From Antedon mediterranea (taxonomy: Eukaryota > Echinodermata > Crinoidea > Comatulida > Antedonidae): a stretch of DNA of 64,000 nt. Under the pieces are notes generated by a model. That model had not been told where the DNA came from. It did no database searches and saw nothing but the letters and a program-made list of their open reading frames with translations. Each line of letters begins with the position of its first letter. Position 1 is the stretch's first letter. Where the stretch lies: assembly GCF_964355755.1 (NCBI RefSeq), contig NC_092674.1:21912001-21976000 (forward strand), written 5' to 3'. Below, piece after piece: positions 10,484-22,586 of this stretch. The translations under genes and the position numbers were made by a program.

Positions 10484-12013
10484 TCACCGGCGCTTCACAT
10501 TATAATACCGGCGACCACTTCTGTTGGTGGCGCCTTTGCCACCCCTATTTCGCATTCCGCGAGGGGGGTGTGAAGCCTGTCTTGATGTAGAAGCCTGACT
10601 TTGCATAGGCTGAGCCGGTGGCGGCGGGGGAGGCTGCATCTGCTGAGGAGCAGCAGGGACAGGCGGCGGTCGTGCGGCTGTCCTTGAGCGTGAATTGCTA
10701 GCTCGGCGTTTTTGCGGGAAGCGCGCTCTTGTCTCCCGACGAGCTTCCCTCTCACGAGCCCATTTATCCTCCTTCTGTGAGAAGGAGCCAAAGAACAAGT
10801 CCTGCGCCCCGAAGGAGTCAGACGTAGTAAACCTACGGAAATCGGTCGGTGCGATGTCAGTTGCACCCAAGACGTTAACGCGACGGGCCGCGGCCGCAGA
10901 TAATGAGATCGTTGCCTGTTGATCAACAACCAGGCCCATGATCTGCTGTAGTAGAGCTATCACGTCCGAATCGCCCTGAGGCGGATGTTCTGGATCAGCC
11001 AGAAAGGATAGCAAGTACCCGGCCATAGAGGCGGCTCTAAGCGTCTCGCGTGCGGCCCTGTCGACGGACGTAAGGACATCCTCTGTCCGGGATTCCGAAG
11101 GCTTCAAAAAATTAGTCCTGGACGGGTCCAGGTTCTGGTCCTCACGGACCCGTTCCTTCGCTGCCTCCGGGACGCTCGGCGCCGCGATGTACAGTTCGAA
11201 TTGTTTCTGCGGCACCGGAAAAGCCGATGACAGGCTATAAGGCATAGGCCTACGAATCTTGGACTCCTTAGCGATCAGCTCCACACGTTCCACAAGTTCT
11301 GGATCGAGAGGCGTAACCGGGCACGAAGATACCTTCTTAAAGGGCGTGCGTACGCCAAAAGTGGAAAACCGCTTAGACGAAGGAGTATGCTTAGGCTCTC
11401 GATACGTGAAATCGACGCCGAGAAAGGACAGCACCGCGGGGACCGTCCGCATAACTAGCGCCTGCAGACCTTCCTCCCCTGGCCCGGCCTGCTCCCGTAA
11501 GCTATCTCTATCATCGTCAGAGAGCGAGGCCATCGTCCTGTCACTATCGTAATCCCTTTGCCGGACGGACGAACCATCGAAAAACGAGGTCTGCTGTGGG
11601 CCAACATCAATGTATGGAATATGGGGAGGAGGTCTAATCTGAGAGGGTACCTCAGGCTCATCCCTCGGCAGAGCTCTCACAGCTGCAACAATGGCTTGCA
11701 GTAACCCCGGAGAAATCTCATTCACCCCCGGAACCGCAGAGGCCGCAGCCGGTGCAGGCATATCTGGAAGGCTAACTTCCGGCGCGACGGCAGGAGGGCC
11801 TGCCGTATCGGCGGTACCCACCTCCGGAGGTGGTACAGCTTCCGTGCGCTCCTTAGGCTTAGGGAGCGATTTGAACTTGGACGGTGTCCAGCGGACACAA
11901 ACATCGCACGGCGACAACTCGGTACACGTGCGGCAATGTATGCACTCCAAGTGGCGGTCCCACTTCACGGTAGAGCGGGGACCCCTACATTTAACACACT
12001 CCTGCTTAGGCAT
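10484..12013 (-). CDS. DIRS gag-like protein
   Basis: 509 residues, the first frame of the element. The N-terminus is cysteine-rich (C6, C9, C24, C27, C30, C36, C39), a likely zinc-binding module. A proline/alanine-rich linker follows (about 60-150), then a middle region without recognised motifs. The C-terminus is very basic and glutamine/proline-rich, ending in a GGKGATNRSGRRYY-type tail suited to nucleic acid binding. Position, size and composition fit DIRS gag. Assignment rests mainly on context because these proteins are poorly conserved. Confidence 0.8.
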   Translation of the reverse strand: MPKQECVKCRGPRSTVKWDRHLECIHCRTCTELSPCDVCVRWTPSKFKSLPKPKERTEAVPPPEVGTADTAGPPAVAPEVSLPDMPAPAAASAVPGVNEISPGLLQAIVAAVRALPRDEPEVPSQIRPPPHIPYIDVGPQQTSFFDGSSVRQRDYDSDRTMASLSDDDRDSLREQAGPGEEGLQALVMRTVPAVLSFLGVDFTYREPKHTPSSKRFSTFGVRTPFKKVSSCPVTPLDPELVERVELIAKESKIRRPMPYSLSSAFPVPQKQFELYIAAPSVPEAAKERVREDQNLDPSRTNFLKPSESRTEDVLTSVDRAARETLRAASMAGYLLSFLADPEHPPQGDSDVIALLQQIMGLVVDQQATISLSAAAARRVNVLGATDIAPTDFRRFTTSDSFGAQDLFFGSFSQKEDKWAREREARRETRARFPQKRRASNSRSRTAARPPPVPAAPQQMQPPPPPPAQPMQSQASTSRQASHPPRGMRNRGGKGATNRSGRRYYNVKRR

Positions 12014-12319
12014 GGTGATCTAACAGACCTACTTCTACCCACTAGCCTAACGAACAACAAAAGATCTTCCAGTATTTCTATCCAGGTGAAACACACTGGA
12101 TAACGGCTTACAACGCTAAATTTTAACTCCTGGCAACTAGCCAAGGGTAACGATTCTAAACGTATCCAACCACAAGATAACGATCTACTACACTTAGCTT
12201 CGTTTTCTTGCTCTATTCTTCTCTTCCAGTCTACAGTATAAAAGTCTTTATCGCAAATTCCTCAGGAATTCCAGGAATGTGTTCAGAAAAAGACGTACGT
12301 ACACAACGACGTTACGAAA
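12014..12319 (-). other. 5' leader of the DIRS element
   Basis: About 300 bases between the gag start and the inner edge of the right inverted repeat. No open frame of note. On the minus strand this is the untranslated leader, and a promoter would be expected here or in the inverted repeat, though I see no unambiguous core promoter motif. Confidence 0.5.
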
Positions 12320-12489
12320 AGAAATGATGACGATGATAAGTGGGTGTGTCTCACTTGAGGGCGTACTGGTGGCGGACTGATCCATTATCCGACGGGGGTG
12401 GGGAAAAATTAATGTTATTAATGTTCTTCTTTTCGTAATGTTTACCTCTCGTCGGAGAGAGAGGCTTATGTTGGTTTATCCAGGTAAGC
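12320..12489. repeat. Right inverted terminal repeat of the DIRS element
   Basis: Reverse complement of 7178-7347, 170 of 170 positions by eye. Identity between the two repeats is consistent with a young insertion. Confidence 0.93.
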
Positions 12490-12507
12490 TAGGCACGATA
12501 TAGACTA

Positions 12508-14864
12508 AGCATGTTTATTAAAGTAGAGCAAGCGAAAATAATGATGATGAAAATGGCATACAGTACTGATACTGTATTCAAGTCTTTGTCAACATGGGAA
12601 CTGAATTGAGAACCTGTAGATTAAGCAAGTCTTAACACAATGATGTTTTACTTTTAGAATACAGTTCATGAATGAAAATGTCAACATTGTATTCTATTCC
12701 ATGAGGCGTATACACAGTATTCAAACTACACTTCACAACAATAACATTTGATTTATACATGTGACCATATTCCTGAGATAAATTAATTCGTCTAAAAATT
12801 GTTCTAATTGAAGACAATAAAAACATCCAAATTACTGTAATACACTGTAAAATACTGTTTAAATAAAGTTATTAATGTTCATCAGTAACTGTTTTCTAAA
12901 TCAATTAATAACATTCATTTTTATTTTTCGAATTTTTCACTCAAATGAAATTAACTCAGTCATAGTCAACACACATTCTTCACCACATTTATGAAACGAA
13001 TAAAGTTGTAAAAACTGAATCAGAGAGGCACAGGATGAACTATCTCTGAACAGGAACTCTTTCTATGGTGGTTCAAAATGACACCACTGTTAGTTTTCTG
13101 AATCAAAAATTATTGTATAATGTATTACAACAAAGGTAGGCATTTTCAATACCGCCTGGTATTTCATGCACCATTGACTTCACAAATGCTTTGATAATAG
13201 AAATTTCTTGGGTACAATTTATGGTTCACTGGGTAAAATAAAAGTGAAAAGTCAGCCATACTTTACAGGAACAAATCATTTTTATTAACCAAACTAGACA
13301 TGACAATTACAGAAACCTAATGATTACTTTTGCCTGTTAATGTTCTTAGTTAATTTTTGTTCATTAAAAATAAAACCTTAAAATCCAGTACTATTATTAG
13401 ATTGTCCGATTTTGAAGAGGTTGGGGGTGGTTGGAAATATAATTTAAATAAGCCCATATGACGGTTTATTCCGGTATCCTAATAAAACATAAACTTAATA
13501 CCATCATGTCGCTAACATTTTTAAGGAATAACACATTGCTGGAAATTTTCAAATGACTTACCTTATCTGAAGCAGATATGCTATTCATGTTGGTAGTTAC
13601 CAGTGGGCGGTGAAGCCCTTCACCATAACCTCTTCAGCTGGTCTAATGATGTTTACTCCTTGTCAGGCCTAGAGTTTGTATTTAGCTTTACCAGCGGTTA
13701 TAATCTTGTCAGACTATTCCAAATAAACTGATTGTGAGATTTAAATCTGCAGGAATAACACATGATGTATTTAATTACTCAACAGGAATTTGTAATATAC
13801 TTTATAACATTTAAAAAAAATGTTAAATGTATACTGTTATAAACATACCTTTGTACTTAATAGCAATTGTGATCTTCCTTTAGCAAATTTGCTGTGGTTA
13901 ATCAATTAAAGGCTCAATTTAGTACATTACCTCAGTGTTCACTGTCTAGTAAAAACCACTTTGAGCTTGCTAACAGGGTCTTCCTTTGTGTGTGAAAAAT
14001 TAACACCATTTCCACCAGACGATAATTGATAGTTTTTTGTTATGTTTCAGAGCAAAATGGAATAACTACCTGTATGTAACTTCATTTAAAAAAGCTAAGC
14101 TACTGATTGCACAACAGAAAAATAATAATATCAACCAATTCCTACTTGAGTTTAGAAATATAATTATCCCAATTGTTCAGATATTTGTTTAGCTAGCATT
14201 GTAAATTAGATTCAGAGAAACAGCTAGGAAGGACAGTATGAACATTCTTCAATTCACTAACTATCTACAGTTGGAAATATACATTATAAAAAGAAACTAA
14301 TTTTATTGCAAAACAAATCTTTCAGATTCGGTTCATAAACATTAATTTATTTTAACTAGAAATTCAGAGTTTTGATTGGTATTTCTGTTCTTTTTATTAT
14401 TTACGCAAAGTGCCCATTTAGATTATAAACAGATATAATGCATTTATTTGTCCACATAGATTTTTAAATAATTTTTTTTTTGTTTAACTTTCTAGTTTGA
14501 TCAGGAATTGTTTAAAATAAGCTACCTGTATGACAATAGAACTTCAGTATTTCACACTTTCCTTAGTAGGAATTTAACATCGTGTAGCCGGTTTACAGCC
14601 GAAACGGCCGCCCATTAAAACAAAGTAGTACAGTATGTATGGAGCGCCACACATATCATGTGCTACAAACAAACTCAACATTGATAACATACTAACAGTA
14701 CACTCATCATTTAAAGGAAGAAGTGACGTTTTAAGAAATAATTGCCTTGCTTGTTTTTCGCCCGTCTCTGTATTGTCAACATAATTAGTGTGCTTTCACA
14801 TCGCGAGAGTAAACGAAAGGGGACATTAATTCTATACAAAATAATAAACTGCACATCATGGGTA
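12508..14864. other. Intergenic DNA, no gene recognised
   Basis: AT-rich sequence without convincing coding frames; the longest is 64 codons on the minus strand at 12632-12826. No tandem array, tRNA-like box or terminal inverted repeat was recognised. Confidence 0.5.
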
Positions 14865-14873
14865 TAATTATAA

Positions 14874-15533
14874 CGCCGTGGTTAGGATTCCGGCACCGGA
14901 ACTCAACTGCCCAGCGTTAGGGAATCCGACACGCTATTGCGCATGCCCAGAGCGAGGTAATCGGCGACTCTATTAATAGTATAATACTCTATCATCTACA
15001 GACTAACAGCATCACAATACACTATCTTTGCTAACCGCGATGGATCAATTAATAGCTGCGCCACGGCGAACTAGCCTAGCCCATTCATATATAAACTTCA
15101 TGAAATTATGAATTATAATTACATGACTAGTTTTATGATTTTCAAGTACAAAATAAAAGATTTCATATAACGCATTATACAGTATACTGTAATAACATGT
15201 ACAAGTTGATTTGCTGACGGCAGCTGCTGCGCGGACATGATGTGAAAAAAGCAGAACTGTTCGGGAAGTCGGGGTTGCAACGCTACGCTATATTCACTTT
15301 TCGTACATTTCTTGAAATACGCAAGCGTTATACCACTGGGTAGGCCTGTGTTGTTCTCCCGTTCCGAACTTCATACTTCCTCTGTCTAATAAAATTACTC
15401 TCTCGGTGGTGTGGTGCGCGGTCTGTGGCACTAGTGCAAGCTATAATTACTTCGCTCTGGGCATGCGCAATAGCGTGTCGAATTCCCTAACGGTGGGCAG
15501 TTGAATTCCGGTGCCGGAATCCTAACCACGGCG
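14874..15533. mobile_element. Foldback DNA element with ~90-bp arms and 9-bp TSD
   Basis: The element begins CGCCGTGGTTAGGATTCCGG and ends with the inverted counterpart. The arms (14874-14960 and about 15444-15533) match with only a few differences and carry GCGCATGCCCAGAGCG near their inner side. It is flanked by the perfect 9-bp repeat TAATTATAA (14865-14873 and 15534-15542). The 480-bp centre has no coding frame, so the copy is non-autonomous. A 9-bp duplication fits Mutator-like or foldback elements; the superfamily is inferred. Confidence 0.8.
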
Positions 15534-15542
15534 TAATTATAA

Positions 15543-17335
15543 ACCCAGTAGGCCTAGCTAGGGATACGCCGTTCATTATCTGTGTTGTATTTATGTACTT
15601 TACTACTCTAGCCTAGCTAGGCTTTAGGCCAAGATGAACGATATAGAGATGTCAAAAGCAACTCCTACCAAGACAGACACTGTCTAGGCTAGGCTATCAT
15701 CTAAGACCACAAGTGCCGACGGCCGGAGGAAAGAGGAAAGAGAGAGGAGCAGCTCCATCATGAAGTTCCAACTATACAGTAACACCATCAAGTCAAGTAC
15801 AACAAACGATACAATCCAAACACGATACGGGCCTGGTTTTTGCGATAAACATAACACTCCTGTTTACTACCTATTTTCATTATATTTTTTATTGAAAATG
15901 GTATACATACTTGGTAAAACGATGCCTGTTGTTAGACGAAGAAATATTCCATAGATGGTCAATATTATAGATAATTTTACCGTGTTAGCTTCCTGATTAC
16001 ATACAATCGAACGCCGCCATTTTTCTTTCAGGGGTGATCGACCCTGGCCTCAACAACAGAGGGTGTGGTACATAAAAATCGTGCGTAATCAACCGTATAA
16101 TGTAAACAATTGAATATGAATATTATAGGCCTATATTTTTATGTAGGGCGTAAAAACCTGCTAGCGATAGGCCTATTTGCTCATGGAAAGGCCGAGTTTG
16201 AAGAGAGAATACAGTAATAGAATTATCAATTACATTAAAAAATAAACATTATAACATAAGCCTAGATATTTTTTTATGTTCGTATATACTCATACATAGA
16301 AATTAATCTAAAATTAATTGTCACTTAATTAGTATAATAAATTTGGCCCTATACTATAGGCTGTTCTAAGAAGTAGGTAATTAATTAATAAATAATATTT
16401 TTTTATATAATTATTTATAAAAAACTTTGTTATCGGATTAATAACGGTCGTATAGCGCAGCACAGTACGAATGGAGATCATTATTATTTACGCCCGGGAT
16501 AGCATGATAGGGTATAATTCCCCAAGTAATATCATTATGCCTTTGATGTACCGCCGTCGGCTTTAATTTATAATAATTAATTGTTAATTAATTAATAATA
16601 TGCAATTAATATTTATATTCAATGTCTTTTGAGATAAGATCAATTTTTTGTCTGAAAAGGGAAGTAAAATTACCGTTGTTTTAGTCTTCCTGAATAGCAA
16701 TTGGTCAGCACCTTAAAATACATGGAACCTACAATTACGTATGGCTAGTCGGGCATTAACTATTATATTATAATTAAATAAATAAAATAGGTTGAGGACC
16801 GGCATAAATTACAATCTGCATATGTATGTAGTACTTTTTGTTTATTATCGATACAGAAATACGTCAGTACAGTTCGCCACAGACTCCGTTTTTTAAAATA
16901 TGTGTTATTTATATAATACATTTTAATTACATTTAATTTAATGCATTTATTATCTGTATTCACACTGAATGACATTATATTTGCTAAAGCATGATTTTCT
17001 CAACTAGCAAAATTGTTAAATACTGTAGGCCTAGAGGCCTTTTAAACATACAAGCCGACAAAAAATCCAGGCCTAATTGAACAAACTAAACTATAATTTA
17101 GAATTATCCTTTCAAAGAAAAGAATAATCAGTTTCTGGCTTCAAATTTCCTTGAGTTCCCTTTTGGAACGTAGGCCTATTACACAGAATAATATGAAACA
17201 ACATTAAATGATGAACATCCGTAAAAAACAACTAAACTCAAAACAACTAAAAAGTAAAATTGTTGAACTTGTTATAAATGGTTTGTTCCAACAACAAACT
17301 TTGACCTTTTGTATTCGCGCGCAATTCGAGAAAAC
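15543..17335. other. Intergenic DNA upstream of POLA1
   Basis: No convincing gene. A 64-codon frame at 15760-15954 has no recognisable motif. TAGGCCTA/CTAG clusters occur at about 15549-15625 and again around 17020-17040. The POLA1 promoter must lie in the right part, but I see no clear TATA box or initiator that can be claimed. Confidence 0.45.
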
Positions 17336-20300
17336 ATGATCGGTGGCGACAAAATGGAAACAGCAACAGAAGAACCTTCTTCTCAAGTATCTGAAAGTCA
17401 AGGAGGTAAAATATAAGTTATCATACAGTATGAATAATTCAATAATAATGCATTATTAGTATCATGGCCTCGCCGCCTAAGCTATGCCTAACAGCAGAGA
17501 TTGTCACCGTCTCATGTAGGCTAGCTAGTTAGGAAGGAGGCTAGCTAGCGCAGGTACTGCTGCTGTTGGTAGGGGTGGCCTAGATATGTTAGGTGGGATA
17601 GGAAGCCTCACTTAATCTAGGCCTAAGTGAAGAGGCTTACCTGGCTTGACGGCCTAGTAGCCTATACCTGCTTCTACTAAAGGTAATTAATACTATATCT
17701 AGGCCTAGGCCTAACTAAACTTATTCTATGCCTCTAGCTAGTATTTAGCTAGAGGGTGTAGGCCTAGCCAAGGATGACTTTTTCCAAATGAGAAGTAACA
17801 TTAGCAGAATTACTCGAGGGCATCACCTGAGATTTTTCAAGCCTACTTTCCATAAAGGATTGAACTGTAGAAGACATACCTTCTCGCAACGAGTAATAAA
17901 CCATTGGAACAGTTTACCAGCCGACGTTGTCAATTCTGAGACCGCTAATACCTTCAAGAATCGCATCGACACAATGTAGTTGATATGGGGTTTAAAAAGG
18001 CACATCGCCTAAACTTTCCCATTATAACTAAACTAAACTAAACTAGTAAGTAGGTTAGGCCTAGTCCTAGACTAGGCCTAGGCTAGCTAGGCCTAGTTAG
18101 TTGCTTCACAATTTATTCTAGGGCCTAGGCTTTTTCAGATGTTGTTGGTGAAAATAATTTATAAAATCATGATTCAGTCACAACAATAAAATCAATCAAT
18201 CTTTATTAATTATGCTAGGAGATACATTTAATATTTTTCCTAGATTCTCTTGCAGCTCGACGGTCAAGAAGATCAAATCCTAAAGGAAAAAGTGGACGCC
18301 TTGCAGCATTAGAACAATTGAAGCGAATCAAGAAAGGAGAAAAAATAAAATATGAGGTTTATGTTTAAGATATTTTTAATAAATCAAATTGAAAATTTCA
18401 AAATAAAATTGATAAATCAAGAATTTGAATTGAAAACTAGGAATACTCTAATACCCTTTTCACATCTGCAAAATGTAACAACTTGTAACCAGGTTTGCAT
18501 AGTGTGAAATGTCGGGAGAAAAACACACCCAACAAAGTAAAGTCAGTCATACAATTGACAAGTGCATTAGACTAGTTCCAATTTGTGTATTTTATTGTAT
18601 ATCATGCCTACTACTTACCTGGTTTGTGTCATTTTTTTATCAGGTTGAAGAAATTCAGAATGTATATGATGTTGTCGATGAAAATGAATATTCTGATGTT
18701 GTAAGAAACCGCCAGGATGACGACTGGATTGTCGATGATAGTATGATAATAAATATTTTATTTCAATTTACTTGTGAGGTTTTACAGGCCCGTCATGAGT
18801 TAAATAATAAACCCTGTAAAAAGAATGGTGTAGTGGACATTAATATGATCAAACATGTCCAACACCAGATTTTCAGTGGTATTATATTTTTCCAAGAATC
18901 TGACTACATTTTACTTTTTGTCCTTTTTCCCTCAGCCCCTCCTGCAGCACACCCTCTCTCAACTTCCAACTGTGCTTTACTTAAATTATTCTTGAGCTTC
19001 AGCTAAGGCTATTTAACTAGCATATTCATCATCACAGTACCTTGCCTGTAGTGTTGACCACCATGCCTAAAAGTGCTACTACTTTTAAAAACTACACAAA
19101 TGATCCAGCTTGAAAATGTCACTCCTTTGCCTACACCAACTCCTTGTTAACTGTGGCTTCGTGGTTGATTTGCTTGATTACCTATCCCAGAGTCCTTGAG
19201 TCCTTTTCAATCCTATCCAGTATTTAAGCTTGGTTCCCACTTAAGCACAACGTCTGTGAGTTGATGATGATCAATCGTGTTATGATTGGTCAAATTACTT
19301 ACGGTTTGGGCTTGTGTTACGTCCAAGTGGAAACCAAGCTTTCCATCCTGTTATTAGCTAGTTGGATGGTGTGTAAATTAAAAAAAAGGAGAGCTGCCTA
19401 ATGTTTTCTCAAAGATCTATATTGTTAACATCTTTTGTTTAACGCACAGATGGAGCAGGTTATGTGGAAGATGGACGTGAAATATTTGATGATGACTTGC
19501 TTGGAGATGAAGATGATGTTACTGCAGGTATTAAGTTTTTGATAATTATATAATAATTTAGTTGAAACATAATGCCAAGCATTTAACAATAACAAAACAA
19601 TAAACTGAAGAAGGATTCTTTTATTTATTTAAGTGAAAGAAACGAAGAACAATATGTCTGTGCTAATTGTCACATAATTGCATAGTTAATATATAATATT
19701 CCAATTTGTATTAGGGCCATTCGATCCAACGATAATTGCTCTGTAGCCTTAGATTTTACCCTTTTCAACTACATGCTTCTCTCCTAAGGGTCATGTCATG
19801 TCAGTGCTACCAATTCTAGCACTCATTTGTCTTTTCATGATAGTGGCTGTGTGGGGTAACTCCCTACTCGTCGCAAAAGATGTACAAGATTTATTAAAAT
19901 GTACTTATGTACATTGGACCTGCAGTTTATAGTCCTTATCTGAGAAAACTTGTTGTATCACCAGAACTAGGGATCGAGTGAGCCTCGAACCCTTTTCATA
20001 AGGCCATGGATTACGGTTCCACTGTCTTAACCACTCAGCAACACACTCTCAATTTTGTTCTACATCAATATAATACATTTTTAAGTTTAAGGTATATTAT
20101 AAAAAAAAAAACTTAATGAATTTTCACATCATTTTTTAGAGAATAAAAATAAGAAAAAGAAGTTTACCTCCAAACCAGTAAGTATTTTTTTTATATTGTG
20201 ACAATATATTTGGCCAATGGCTTTATCATTTTTTACAACATGATTATATAGCAGTATATTTTCCATTTGATTTTAAAGAAGGAAAAGTGTGGCATATGCG

Positions 20301-22586
20301 GAATTTCATTCTGAATAAACATCTATAGCCTTTTGGAATGGTAATGTCTAAAGCTTAAACGTAGCATACCTGTTCTAATTTCTGGATGTGGACCATAGCA
20401 CTAATCTATGATGTTCCTTCTTGATTATGGTCATTCGTCGCCTATTTTTAAGTTGCTTGCCTCACATGTGTTGGTATCATAGTACCTATTCTTCCTTTTC
20501 ATAATATTTAATATTTTCAGCTTACTCTCTTTCAGGCAGGATATAAGCGTTAAGTGTTTTATTTTGTATTCATTACACTTATTTTGTGGTTTTCTTTTAG
20601 AATGTCAAGAAGGCTGTTAGTGTGAAACCTGCCAATAACATCATGTCAATGTTTGCTGCTGCTGGAGCGAAGAGCAAAAAATCTGACAAAGATGCTAAGA
20701 TTGGAAACGATGACCTGTTAGATGAAATTATGAATGACCTTGGAAAATCAGTATGTGAAATGAATTATTTTTTGATTTAATTCTGAGAGTTTCCCAGATC
20801 AAAGAATTTTCCAGCAAAGCTCCAAAAGTTTTTTCAACCAACCTAAAGTTTTTTTAGCATGCTTAATATTCTTCCAACTAGCCTAAAAGTTATCATTAAG
20901 CCTAGAGTTCTTTAAATTTTCTCTAGCCCAGCTTATACTACTTTAAACCAACCTAATTTCTTTCACCAGGCTTAAGATTCTTCCAATTAGCCTAAAAGTC
21001 ATCAAAAGTTCTTTAACTTAGCCTAAAGTTCTCCACTCAAGCTTATACTTTTCCTAACCAGCCTAATGTTCCTTCACCAGACTGTATGACTTCCACCTAG
21101 TCTACAGTTCTTCCAAACAGCATGTAGTCCAGTGGTAACCTTACAATGGCTAATTGCTTTACAATCATTTACATTAATTTTAATTTTTTTTTTTTCAGGC
21201 TGGTGATATTGCTGTCAAACCATTGTCAATGAAACGCAAAGTTCGAAGGTTAGGTTTTTTTTTATTTTATTCTTTTCTCATTCGTATAAGTAAAATAATA
21301 TTGTTCTTTTAACACCTATTTGAATTATTGGTGATTCAATAATATATTATGGGAATTCGTATTGATAGTTTTAAATAAAAAGTTTAAAAGATGATAGTTT
21401 ATAAAACAATTTATGTAATAGTTTTTTGTTTTTTTTTCCCAGCCATGGTAATACACCACGCAACAACACACCTCGAAATCCATTTAGCAATAAAACTCCT
21501 AAAAAACCAAATACCCCAATGATGCGGCCTCGTCAAATGGTGCAGGAATTGGCGCCTCCAAAGAAATTAATGAGCACTTTCAATAAAGATTATTCCAGTC
21601 AAAAGCCGGCTAAGAAACCAAGATTAACCGAACATGTAATTGAAGTGAAAGAGGAAACGGAGAATGACTATGAGGTGGAGGATGCAGAGATTGTCATGAA
21701 CAATGATGAGGAGGAAGGTTGGTGGGGATGAATAACTTGCTACCGTATATGACCGAGTATAATCCCATGTTTGATGAGTATAGTCCCATCTAATTCAGAC
21801 TAAATTCAGACACAATACTCTAGTAAATCATTTATTGATTAGTCTGAGTATAATCTGACCCTAATTTTCAACACATTTTGGAACCAGACCCACTGGGCTA
21901 TACCCGATCATATTCAGTAATTTTTTTCCAATTGGACCTCTCCTAAGCAGACACCCTCTGATCCAAAATATGTAACCGCATTGGGCTAAACTTTTTAGCA
22001 CATCTGTCATCTAATTTCATGCAATTGTAAACTTAGAGGGCCTCTGAAATTTTAAGACTTTTTCATTACATTGTTTCACGAATTTTTCCAATTGGACTTC
22101 TCTTAAGCAGACACCCTCTGATCCAGAATATGTAACCGCATTGGGCTAAACTTTTTAGCGCATCTGTCATCTAATTTCATGCAATTGTAAACTTAGAGGG
22201 CTTCTGAAATTTTAAGACTTTTTCCTTAGTTTCAAGAATTAAACCTATTCCTTCTAACAATTGCAGTGTAAATCCAATTCCCATGTACAAACCCATAGAT
22301 ACCAGTAAAGTTTACCAAAGTGTAATACCTAGAAACCACTCTAGTAATCTTTTACCATTCGCAGAAATTCACATAGAAATTGACCTTGTTTCACATGATA
22401 GCAATTTCCTTAACTGTTAAACATTTTTGATATAACAATCTTCTATTTAGTTGCCGATGCTGATATGGCTTTATTGGATGAAGAAGATGATGACATACCC
22501 GATAACTTTGAGGATGAAATTCAGAAACAAGAAATACAAGTTAAAGAAGAAATGGAAGTCAAAAAAGATGAAGAAAAAATGCCAGA
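17336..22586 (+). CDS. POLA1: POLA1 exons 1-9: acidic N-terminal tail
   Basis: Exons: 17336-17405, 18244-18356, 18644-18740, 19450-19527, 20140-20177, 20601-20750, 21199-21248, 21443-21717, 22451-22586. They encode the flexible N-terminus. Conserved p180 landmarks are [10 protein letters not shown] and the [11 protein letters not shown] stretch. Exon 6 has [12 protein letters not shown], an acidic-hydrophobic peptide that may correspond to the tail motif that docks polymerase alpha on the Ctf4/And-1 replisome hub; that role is inferred. Exons 8-9 are rich in proline, lysine and then acidic residues, typical of the low-complexity part of this subunit. Confidence 0.93.

Larger units (their letters stand above)
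7141..12507 (-). mobile_element. Complete DIRS-type tyrosine-recombinase retrotransposon
   Basis: A 5.37-kb element coded on the minus strand in the order gag, RT-RNase H, tyrosine recombinase. It has inverted terminal repeats (7178-7347 and 12320-12489) that match at all 170 positions by eye. An internal complementary region at 7384-7480 is the exact reverse complement of the two element ends joined together (52 nt matching 7141-7192, then 45 nt matching 12463-12507). This architecture is the hallmark of the DIRS1 group, thought to replicate through a circular DNA integrated by the recombinase. No target duplication is evident, as expected for recombinase integration. The GC-richer coding region contrasts with its AT-rich flanks. 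All three frames are open, so the copy may be recent. Confidence 0.93.

Noticed and set aside
15760-15954. 64-codon frame upstream of POLA1
   Set aside because: No recognisable domain and no splice or codon support.
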